This document shows, one piece after another, positions 7,765-13,696 of a DNA stretch of 14,036 nt. Made by a program: the position numbers and the translations under genes. The DNA comes from Promicromonosporaceae bacterium (GTDB taxonomy: Bacteria > Actinomycetota > Actinomycetes > Actinomycetales > Cellulomonadaceae). Position 1 is the stretch's first letter. Each line of letters opens with the position of its first letter. The notes under the pieces were generated by a model that had not been told where the DNA came from, made no database searches, and worked only from the letters and a program-made list of their open reading frames with translations. Location of the stretch: assembly GCA_009780755.1 (NCBI GenBank), contig WQZL01000050.1, forward strand, positions 1 through 14,036. Direction: 5' to 3'.

Positions 7765-8891
7765 GCAAGACCGAAGCCGCGAAGACCGCCGGTAATGCGG
7801 CTGAAAACGTGATTCCGAAAGCCGATCTGCCGGAAGCTTCCCCGAAACCGCCCGTGCGCAAGTCGGCAACAGGTGGAGCCACCAAGGCCACGCCTAACGC
7901 GCCGGTGCGGAAGTCGGCGACGAGCCTCCCGGCCCCGGTAAAGCCTTCTATGCCGATTTCCGGGGCGATCCCGGTGGTACCACCGTCGGCTTCGGGGGCG
8001 ATTCCGGTGGTGCGCCCGGCCTCTGGGGCGATTCCGGTGGTATTGCCGCCAGCCTCCGGTCCGGCATCGCCGATAAAGGCAGATGCTCCGGCGGCAGAGG
8101 CCAAGCCCCCGGCAGCGAAGGCTCCCGCCTCGATCACGCCAGCGTCAATTCCCCCGAGCGGCGAACCGGTTATCCCCGACGCGAAGGACATGGATACGGG
8201 TGGCACCTCGGCATTCGCCGAAAAGGGCGCAGCGGCGCTCGCGGGCCTCTCGGGCATGTTTGGCCGCGTGCGTGACGCGGTAACCAGCAATGGTGCGGCA
8301 AAGGACGAGGACTCCGCAGAGGAATCGGCGACCAGGCCAAAGTTCCCAAAGGTCAAGGCCACCAAGTCCGGGCAGGCGCCGGTACGCACCCCAATCACCA
8401 TCACCCCGGAGGCGCCGATTGGCGTTGCCGCCGGGGCCACCGCCAGCGTCTGGCCAACCGGGGCGGGTCAGGCGTCAGCCACGAGAGCAAGCGCAAGAAC
8501 CACGGCTCCCGCCGCGGTACCGGCCGCAGGCCCACGCCGGGTACGGGCCGCCGTCTCGCGGGTCGATCCGTTTTCGGTGATGAAGCTCGGCTTCCTGCTC
8601 GCGGTAGCCATCGGCATCATGACAGTGGTGGCGGCGGTCGTGTTCTGGCATGTAATAGACAACCTTGGGATCTTCGCCAACGTGCAGAATCTGATAAACG
8701 ACGCGGTTGGGCCGCAGGCGGACATCGACCTCATGGAGCTGTTCGCGTTCGATCAGGTACTCTCGCTGGCCACAATCGTCGCGGTCATCAACGTGGTGCT
8801 GATTACGGCGATCATCACGCTGACCACGGTGCTCTACAACATCGTCGCTGCTCTAGTAGGCGGTGTCCACGTCACATTGACCGACGATTGA
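7761..8891 (+). CDS. DUF3566 domain-containing transmembrane protein
   Basis: A conserved actinobacterial gene of unknown biochemical role that usually follows gyrA, as it does here with a 4-nt overlap. The C-terminal DUF3566 domain (about 258-376) begins with the conserved VSRVDPFSVMKLGFLL. It holds two membrane segments (about 274-296 and 333-360) separated by a loop with the typical DLMELFAFDQVL. The first 255 residues or so are Ala/Pro/Lys-rich and probably disordered. They include PVRKSAT twice (31-37, 48-54) and SGAIPVV three times (67-73, 78-84, 88-94). At 376 aa it is longer than compact family members because of this N-terminal region. No signal peptide precedes it, so the long tail is presumably cytoplasmic. 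Function is not known; the link to gyrase is positional. Confidence 0.9.
   Translation: MSKTEAAKTAGNAAENVIPKADLPEASPKPPVRKSATGGATKATPNAPVRKSATSLPAPVKPSMPISGAIPVVPPSASGAIPVVRPASGAIPVVLPPASGPASPIKADAPAAEAKPPAAKAPASITPASIPPSGEPVIPDAKDMDTGGTSAFAEKGAAALAGLSGMFGRVRDAVTSNGAAKDEDSAEESATRPKFPKVKATKSGQAPVRTPITITPEAPIGVAAGATASVWPTGAGQASATRASARTTAPAAVPAAGPRRVRAAVSRVDPFSVMKLGFLLAVAIGIMTVVAAVVFWHVIDNLGIFANVQNLINDAVGPQADIDLMELFAFDQVLSLATIVAVINVVLITAIITLTTVLYNIVAALVGGVHVTLTDD
7962..8041 (+). repeat. Three copies of a 17-bp in-frame repeat inside the DUF3566 gene
   Basis: GGGGCGATTCCGGTGGT occurs at 7995-8011 and 8025-8041, and with one difference at 7962-7978. Copies are spaced 33 and 30 bp apart, so the frame is kept. 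Each encodes the peptide (S)GAIPVV. Such a repeat can expand or contract by slippage or recombination without breaking the gene. Confidence 0.85.
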
Positions 8892-8960
8892 GTGCGCGGT
8901 ATGGTTGTGCGCTGCACGCATCGAGTGGTTGAGCCTGTCTAAACCACCAGATTCGGGCAA

Positions 8961-9034
8961 GGGGCTATAGCTCAGGCGGTTAGAGCGCTTCGCTGATAAC
9001 GAAGAGGTCCGAAGTTCAAGTCTTCGTAGCCCCA
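8961..9034 (+). tRNA. tRNA-Ile (anticodon GAT)
   Basis: The complete cloverleaf can be folded by hand. The acceptor arm is GGGGCTA (8961-8967) with TAGCCCC (9027-9033). The D-arm is GCTC/GAGC, the anticodon stem CTTCG/CGAAG around the loop CTGATAA, and the T-arm CGAAG/CTTCG around TTCAAGT. The discriminator base is A9034 and CCA is not encoded. The anticodon GAT reads ATC/ATT isoleucine codons. Confidence 0.98.
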
Positions 9035-9047
9035 CGCAGGCGTCCAG

Positions 9048-9097
9048 CCGAGTCCGCTCGGGAGGGCGCCTTCGCCACCGCCCGGTTGATCGACCGG
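9048..9097 (+). other. Two small hairpins downstream of tRNA-Ile
   Basis: CCGAG (9048-9052) pairs with CTCGG (9057-9061) around TCCG. CCGGTT (9082-9087) pairs with GACCGG (9092-9097) around GATC, with one G:T wobble. They lie between the tRNA and the next small gene and could be processing or weak termination signals. Neither is followed by a T-run. Confidence 0.3.
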
Positions 9098-9152
9098 ACG
9101 GTTGAGTAGGCCCGCCAGGGCCGTGTCGAAACCACCATCTTGGAGGCACACG

Positions 9153-9290
9153 ATGAAGAAGGCAGCACGACTGATCTTCGTCGCTGCACTCATCATGGCG
9201 GGCCGCGCCGCCTGGCGTCGCTACTCCGAGGCATCGGAACATCGCGCCCTGTGGCACGAGGTAACCGACCAACTCACCCCCACCGGTTGA
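9153..9290 (+). CDS. DLW-39 family small protein (45 aa)
   Basis: The start is the ATG at 9153 with a strong GGAGG 6 nt upstream; an in-frame ATG at 9102 has no such site. The protein starts MKKAARLIFVAALIMAGRAAW, a short basic N-terminus plus a single hydrophobic segment. It continues with a basic RR and ends ALWHEVTDQLTP, which matches the xLWxEATD motif for which the actinobacterial DLW-39 family is named (here ALW rather than DLW). Known DLW-39 genes sit exactly here, between the Ile and Ala tRNA genes downstream of gyrA, and encode roughly 39-residue products. It is probably membrane-anchored; its function is not known. Confidence 0.8.
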   Translation: MKKAARLIFVAALIMAGRAAWRRYSEASEHRALWHEVTDQLTPTG

Positions 9291-9343
9291 GCAGGCCGCT
9301 TGCGGTCAGATCGGAAGCCAAGGGGTACAACTGAACACCACGA

Positions 9344-9416
9344 GGGGCCTTAGCTCAATTGGTAGAGCGCCTGCTTTGCAAGCAGGAGGTCACCGGTTCG
9401 ATTCCGGTAGGCTCCA
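9344..9416 (+). tRNA. tRNA-Ala (anticodon TGC)
   Basis: The acceptor arm is GGGGCCT (9344-9350) with AGGCTCC (9409-9415), including one G:T wobble. The D-arm is GCTC/GAGC, the anticodon stem CCTGC/GCAGG around TTTGCAA, and the T-arm ACCGG/CCGGT around TTCGATT. The discriminator is A9416 and no CCA is encoded. The accessory region begins right after this gene, and tRNA 3' ends are common integration sites, but no copy of its 3' end was found elsewhere in the window. Confidence 0.98.
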
Positions 9417-9781
9417 CAGTGAGGCCAGGAATCGCTCTGGCTAGCAGATTTGACAGCAAGCAGGGTGCTATGTTTGATCGAAGCTGTCACATTTGCCGCT
9501 GGGTTGGATCTATGGCTAAAGGTTGGGTAAAGGGCGAGACCCCGCGAGCGTTCCGAACTTCGGAGGGAGGGGGCGTTGCGAGCGTCGGATCGGTGGTCGA
9601 AGGATCGTGGCTACGGCAGGGACGAAGGAAGTTCGGACTCCTTGATGCGGGTGTGCCTGTTGGGTTGTGTCCCGCGCAAAGGGCAGTGAGCCGCCTGACG
9701 TGCCGTGCGTTGCGCATCAGCACACCTGTGGGCGCGCTTGCGTGGGCCACGCGTCCATCGTCAGCTGTCAGGCGAGTCGAC
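9417..9781. other. 365-bp gap without a convincing protein gene, with promoter-like and structured elements
   Basis: An open frame starting at ATG 9512 exists, but it has no ribosome site, low-complexity G/R-rich content, and overlaps the protease gene on the other strand, so it is not called. The gap contains TTGACA (9450-9455) followed 17 bp later by TTTGAT (9473-9478), a promoter-like pair reading rightward. It also contains a perfect 10-bp inverted repeat, TCCGAACTTC (9552-9561) and GAAGTTCGGA (9628-9637). A short hairpin, GCGTG-GGC-CACGC (9740-9752), lies 30 nt past the protease stop and may serve as its terminator. A structured RNA is possible but unproven. Confidence 0.4.
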
Positions 9782-12199
9782 TTATCCTTGTACTCGCAGC
9801 CGGATGTCAGCGTGTGCCTCCGCCTGCAACTGCGCTTTGACGAGTGCATACAGGTCAATGTCGACTTCCTCATCGAGTGCGAGTTCGACCGCTAGAGCGT
9901 AGGACTGCGGCGCGCTGTCTGCCTTGGTCTTGGCCCAGGGCCGAGGTGTGTGGGTGACGATCACGTGGTAGCCCTCGTCATCTGGGGACCACGCCATCCG
10001 CTGCCCGGTTCGGCAAATGAGGGTGTTGGCTGCTAGATCTGTAGTCGTGGGCCTCATTGTTATCCGAAACCGCGGGCCAGGGAGGTCAACTTTTGCAAGG
10101 GTTGGATCGACGGCGAGTTCCTCTTGAGTTGGCTGGCGGCGGTATGCCTCGGCCACCTCGTCGTACGTCATGTTGCGAACCACGTCGAAGGCCATGTCGC
10201 AGGCGAGGTATTCACGTCGGGATCGCCTGACTGGAGGGTCGAAGGCGAGTGCAGCACGGATGCGCTGGCTTCTGGCGCCAGTGGCGAACTCTTCTGGTAC
10301 TGGGAAGGTATGAACTGTGGTGCTGTTCGGTGGTATCTCACCCTCGAAGTACATAATCACTCTGTGGGCGTGGCTCTCTAGGATCCGGTCGGCGCTTGGT
10401 TCTCCGTAAGCGCTGATGATCGCTTCAGCCTGCTTGTCAAGGTCTTTGCAATCTCCCGCCAGAGCAGTCAGCGCTCGCAGCAGATTCGCGCTAGCGGATG
10501 GGTATCGAGTGGCGATGGATGCGATCTCGCGGGCCACCTGAGGCGCTGAGAAACTGGTACCACTGTCTGCGGCGAAGACGCGTCCGCCAGTAATGCCTGC
10601 TGGGGCCAGGGAGATCACTGCCAGTTCGGAGTTCTTCTTGTCTGTGCGGTTTACCAGAGAGTCCCAGGCCCAGTTGCCGCCGTGGCCGACGAACTCGGGC
10701 TTGGCGGTGCCCTTGCTAGTGCTGCGCCCTCGGGTTGGTCCCGACCGGGTGAACGGAGAGGGCTGCTGGGCGGCAGCGATCGGAACAAGAGTGTTGCCGG
10801 TGTAGGCCGATGATGCTGGTGTGTCGCGTCGCGCTTTGGAGCCGACGGTGACCGCAAGCGCCGCGGTGGCCGGGCTGGCGACGCGGGCGTTTGGGTCGTC
10901 GAGATAGTCGGGGTAGTGGTCGAGCCAGTGTTGATCGCCGATTCCGCTGACATTTCCGGAGGCGAGCACCATGACGACATCGAGTTCGCGAACCAGACTG
11001 TCGATAGTCGCCACCGTCTCAGCCGGAGCGGCGGTGTTGTCTGGGCAGTCGTCGGCCACTGCGCAGACGATGATCTTGACGCCTTGGGAATGCAGCCAGC
11101 GCACTGCGTCCTCGATTGCTGTATGCAGTTGGCCCGGAACATGTGAGCGACCTTGGATGTGGGGGTGTTGCTCCATGATGCGAGCGCCGACGATCGGGTG
11201 AGGCCGAACCACGTGAGTGTCCGGGGAGGCGAGGTACTCGTGCAGATCGCCGTAGGCGGCGACTCCGGCGACGAAGGTACCGTGCCACGATGGTGGGCCG
11301 AAGTTGGCGTCTTTCGGGAATGATGATCTGCCTGTGACCACCCCGATGAGCATCTGGTTGTCTGTAATTAGGTCATCGATCACCCCGATTGGCGTACCTT
11401 GCGGCGTGGGTACTGGTGACGGTGCTGGCGTGTTGACCAGGTCACCTCGGGTGACTCTCGGGGCCAGTGGCGGTCGAACTCGTTCTACGAGCGGATGCTC
11501 CAGGAGTTCATCGAGCAGTTTGCGATCGGCGGCCACTCGGATCATGGTCGTATCTGGGCGAGGATCACTGGTGATTTCTCGGATCGCAGAGTTGCGGCTC
11601 TGAGCTTGTTTCACCAGGGAACGCACGGCCTTGAGGCGGGCCTTGGCCTCGCTATTGCGCTGCTTGGCTGTCTCGATGGTCGATGGCCAAAGGAGCAGGT
11701 CGATGGTCTCGAGCTGTTTGAAAGTCAGTTCGGCTAGCCGGTGGTCGTAGCGGTCGTCGCGCCCGTATTCGCGAATCCCAGCGATCGCTTCGAGTTGCTT
11801 GCGCCAGTTATCGAACTTCAGTGGCTCTTCACGGCCATAGGTCTCAACCAGATCGGTGAGGAAAGCCTGTGCCTTCTCATTCGTGATGGCTAGGAAAGTA
11901 TCCTCGCGGCCTTCAATGAGTGGGGTCAGGCCCCATTTTCGAAAAGGTGCAGGATCAAGCCGTCGGCCCTCTGACTCCTCGAACACGAGGACTGCTTGCC
12001 ATGCCTCAGCGCTGGGGGCTGGCAGGCTGCTGCCAGGATCAAGCACTTGGTCAGGATGGGGCAGGCCCAGACCTGCGAGCTTGCCAGCAAGGGTCGTGGC
12101 ATGCTGCTGCGGATCACGCGCCGACGGTTTGCGCGGCGCTGGCCGCGATCGACGCGACTGAGTGGGTCGCGGGTTCGGCAAGCGAAGATGATCTGCCAT
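9782..12199 (-). CDS. ietS: Subtilisin-family (S8) serine protease of the IetS type, toxin/effector of an IetAS-like pair
   Basis: The product is 805 aa. The catalytic triad is complete: Asp275 in GVIDD, His306 in WHGTFVAG, Ser549 in GTSFSAPQVA, with the oxyanion Asn416 in LASGN. There is no signal peptide or membrane segment, so unlike typical secreted subtilases it should act in the cytoplasm. About 215 residues precede the domain (basic, Pro-rich first 30 residues, then a helical region) and a beta-rich region of about 200 residues follows it; both are typical of this large family. It lies 49 nt downstream of the AAA+ ATPase gene on the same strand. In the related pTiC58 pair the protease acts as toxin and the ATPase counteracts it. 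AGGG lies 7 nt before the ATG. The target protein is unknown. Confidence 0.85.
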   Translation of the reverse strand: MADHLRLPNPRPTQSRRSRPAPRKPSARDPQQHATTLAGKLAGLGLPHPDQVLDPGSSLPAPSAEAWQAVLVFEESEGRRLDPAPFRKWGLTPLIEGREDTFLAITNEKAQAFLTDLVETYGREEPLKFDNWRKQLEAIAGIREYGRDDRYDHRLAELTFKQLETIDLLLWPSTIETAKQRNSEAKARLKAVRSLVKQAQSRNSAIREITSDPRPDTTMIRVAADRKLLDELLEHPLVERVRPPLAPRVTRGDLVNTPAPSPVPTPQGTPIGVIDDLITDNQMLIGVVTGRSSFPKDANFGPPSWHGTFVAGVAAYGDLHEYLASPDTHVVRPHPIVGARIMEQHPHIQGRSHVPGQLHTAIEDAVRWLHSQGVKIIVCAVADDCPDNTAAPAETVATIDSLVRELDVVMVLASGNVSGIGDQHWLDHYPDYLDDPNARVASPATAALAVTVGSKARRDTPASSAYTGNTLVPIAAAQQPSPFTRSGPTRGRSTSKGTAKPEFVGHGGNWAWDSLVNRTDKKNSELAVISLAPAGITGGRVFAADSGTSFSAPQVAREIASIATRYPSASANLLRALTALAGDCKDLDKQAEAIISAYGEPSADRILESHAHRVIMYFEGEIPPNSTTVHTFPVPEEFATGARSQRIRAALAFDPPVRRSRREYLACDMAFDVVRNMTYDEVAEAYRRQPTQEELAVDPTLAKVDLPGPRFRITMRPTTTDLAANTLICRTGQRMAWSPDDEGYHVIVTHTPRPWAKTKADSAPQSYALAVELALDEEVDIDLYALVKAQLQAEAHADIRLRVQG

Positions 12200-12229
12200 G
12201 AGCGAACCCTAGTTCGGGCAGGACTACGA

Positions 12230-12242
12230 GCGCCTTAGGCGC
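12230..12242 (-). promoter_or_regulatory. Short GC-rich hairpin in the gap between ietA and ietS
   Basis: GCGCC and GGCGC flank TTA, a near-perfect palindrome in the 49-nt spacer just after the ATPase stop. In the RNA it would form a 5-bp all-GC stem with a 3-nt loop. It could lower protease expression relative to the ATPase by partial termination or RNA processing; this is inference from position. Confidence 0.35.
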
Positions 12243-12248
12243 GACCAT

Positions 12249-13217
12249 TTAGGCCCAGGGTCGGCGGAGCGCGTCTTCCACAGCATCGCGCAGATCCTGC
12301 TCCGACGGCGACGGGCGATCCGCTAGGAGAGCTTTTCGCCTGGCTGCGAAGGCGACAAATTCAATAGCGGCAAACGGCAACCCGCCGAGGGCTTCCCCAA
12401 CCTGACTCGCGCAGTCGGGGGCGGTGGGTCCCAGGAGTCTGGCCAGCAGCTTTGTGGCTTGCAGAACAGTTGGGGTGGGGATTTCGATCACTTCGTCGAA
12501 GCGGCGCCAGAGCGCCGAATCCAGCACCTCTGGGGTGTTAGTTGCGGCGACGAGTAGTGATTTGCCGCAGTAGCTGTCGATCATCTGTAGCGTCGCGTTG
12601 ACAACCCGTCGCAACTCTCCGTGGTCGGAGGCGTCGCCCCGGTACTTCCCGAGCGAGTCGAACTCGTCCAGCAGAGTGACTGTCGGGTTGGCACTTGAGA
12701 ACTCGAAGACCTCGCGCAGATTGCTCGCTGTCTCACCGAGCAGGCTCGAGACCAAACCGTCGATACGCACCGAGGCTAACGGCCAGTTGAGCTCGGCGGC
12801 CAGGGCTGCGGCGATGGAACTCTTGCCGTTGCCGGGCGGGCCGTGCAGGAGGATTCGGTTGCGACGGGGAATCCCAGCCTGGTCGAGTGCGGGCCAGCGG
12901 GCGGTCTCCCTTAGCACAACCTCTAGTCGAACCCGCACTTCGGGCGCCAGCACCAAGTCGTCGAGACCCACCAATTTGGGGGTTGCCACTGCCATCAGTG
13001 GCGACCCGGAGTCGCGGTCGCGGGGCGCGTCTGGTAGGGGCGCTTCGATCACAAAGGATGCGCCACCTCCAGCCAATAGATTGCGCAGGTCGCGGGCCAA
13101 TGCGGTGTGTCGTTTGGCTTCTTCTTCTTCAATGATTGCGTTTGCGGCGCGCCGAAAGGTCAACTCGTCGCCGTCGCGGTGAGCGGCGAACAGCTCCTTT
13201 AGGTGACGTCCGGCCAT
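12249..13217 (-). CDS. ietA: AAA+ ATPase of the IetA type, partner/antitoxin of the S8 protease
   Basis: The 322-aa product starts with a small helical N-terminal region (HLKELFAAHRDGDELTFRRAA) typical of ATPases paired with S8 proteases. The AAA domain follows: Walker A GPPGNGKS (126-133), a pore-like region with GLVSSLLGETASNLREVF, Walker B TLLDEFD (181-187), sensor-1 Asn227 in AATNTP, and the arginine-finger region ALWRRFDEVIEIP (235-247). The lid follows to the C-terminus. Known homologues (IetA of plasmid pTiC58) neutralise the adjacent protease and stabilise the plasmid; IetAS pairs were later reported as anti-phage. The ATG at 13217 has no Shine-Dalgarno sequence. TATGTG 13 nt upstream suggests a very short leader or leaderless mRNA. 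It is transcribed divergently from the XRE gene over only 52 bp. Confidence 0.85.
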   Translation of the reverse strand: MAGRHLKELFAAHRDGDELTFRRAANAIIEEEEAKRHTALARDLRNLLAGGGASFVIEAPLPDAPRDRDSGSPLMAVATPKLVGLDDLVLAPEVRVRLEVVLRETARWPALDQAGIPRRNRILLHGPPGNGKSSIAAALAAELNWPLASVRIDGLVSSLLGETASNLREVFEFSSANPTVTLLDEFDSLGKYRGDASDHGELRRVVNATLQMIDSYCGKSLLVAATNTPEVLDSALWRRFDEVIEIPTPTVLQATKLLARLLGPTAPDCASQVGEALGGLPFAAIEFVAFAARRKALLADRPSPSEQDLRDAVEDALRRPWA

Positions 13218-13234
13218 GGGGAGAGCTTAACACA

Positions 13235-13260
13235 TAGCTCTATTTATCTAGCGCTATTTT
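13235..13260. promoter_or_regulatory. Tandem operator candidates in the divergent ietA / XRE promoter
   Basis: The 52-bp gap is strongly AT-rich against a GC-rich background. It contains two 12-bp direct repeats that differ at two bases, TAGCTCTATTTA (13235-13246) and TAGCGCTATTTT (13249-13260). The first eight bases of each are palindromic, perfectly so in TAGCGCTA and imperfectly in TAGCTCTA. The 14-bp spacing is a little over one helical turn. -10-like sequences overlap the sites: TATTTT (13255-13260) 9 nt before the XRE ATG, and TATGTG on the minus strand (13236-13231) for ietA. Binding here by the XRE protein would shut both promoters. This is inferred from position and symmetry. Confidence 0.6.
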
Positions 13261-13269
13261 TTTAGTAGT

Positions 13270-13569
13270 ATGAGAAGCGTGGCGCGCACCCCACAGGCTG
13301 AAACGCTGCCTGCCGATAGGGCAGAGGCGTTCCGTCAGCGTGTGCGGGAACTGCGCGCTGAGCGGCAGTTCAGTCAGCAGAAACTGGCTGAGGTGGCCGG
13401 GGTATCCATCGGCACTGTGCGCGCGATCGAGGGTGCGCAATGCAAAGATCCCGGCATCTTCACCGTTGATCGGATCGCTCACGCCCTCGACTGCTCAATT
13501 GACAGTCTCGTCGACCTCCCAACCCCCCCGGCGCGGGCGCCTCGTACCAGAAAGCAGGTCGCCGGGTAG
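13270..13569 (+). CDS. XRE-family (Cro/C1-type HTH) transcriptional regulator
   Basis: A 99-aa protein with one helix-turn-helix domain at about 21-83: FRQRVRELRAERQFSQQKLAEVAGVSIGTVRAIE is a textbook XRE first half, followed by FTVDRIAHALDCSIDSLVDL. A basic Pro-rich tail (TPPARAPRTRKQ) ends it. There is no ribosome site before the ATG and a -10-like TATTTT lies 9 nt upstream, so the mRNA is probably leaderless; a GTG at 13279 is an alternative start. It is divergent from ietA and likely represses both itself and ietAS through the tandem sites between them. The role is inferred from domain and context; the DNA-binding fold is clear. Confidence 0.85.
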   Translation: MRSVARTPQAETLPADRAEAFRQRVRELRAERQFSQQKLAEVAGVSIGTVRAIEGAQCKDPGIFTVDRIAHALDCSIDSLVDLPTPPARAPRTRKQVAG

Positions 13570-13639
13570 TTCTGTGCGTCACCCTGGTGCAAGTGGGTGT
13601 CGGCTGCGGCCGTCAGTCGGTACCCCGCCTGCGTCGTTC

Positions 13640-13696
13640 CGGGATGAACCGCCCGAGGTTTGATGCCGTTTCTTTTTGAATTCAGAGTTCATCCCG
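13640..13696. repeat. Perfect 10-bp inverted repeat around a 37-bp AT-rich spacer
   Basis: CGGGATGAAC (13640-13649) and GTTCATCCCG (13687-13696) are exact reverse complements. The spacer contains a T-rich run (13669-13677) and an EcoRI-like GAATTC. It lies between the XRE gene and the broken methyltransferase, at the presumed edge of the accessory module. It could be a junction or mobile-element relic, a binding site, or an RNA stem. Confidence 0.6.

Noticed and set aside
7703..8440. Long minus-strand open frame opposite the DUF3566 gene (245 aa, Gly/Ala-rich)
   Set aside because: Its repeats are the antisense of the SGAIPVV-encoding repeats, and it has no independent start signal or domain.
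8925..8947. Hairpin GTGGTT/AACCAC after the DUF3566 stop as a terminator
   Set aside because: It has only 6 bp with an 11-nt loop and no T-run, directly before tRNA-Ile; too weak to call.
9344..9416. tRNA-Ala as a proven attachment site with a duplicated 3' end
   Set aside because: I looked for the T-arm and acceptor sequence to the right (up to 14036) and saw no second copy, and there is no integrase gene. Only the positional suggestion remains.
9512..9895. Open frame on the plus strand after tRNA-Ala (127 aa from ATG 9512)
   Set aside because: There is no ribosome binding site, the composition looks like translated non-coding DNA, and its last third lies antisense to the end of the protease gene. 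A longer version would start inside the tRNA.
10651..11142. Second minus-strand open frame within the protease gene
   Set aside because: It is an alternate frame of ietS, whose catalytic motifs run uninterrupted through this stretch.
13580..13599. CACCC/GGGTG pairing after the XRE stop as a terminator
   Set aside because: A 5-bp stem with a 10-nt loop is likely by chance in this GC-rich sequence.
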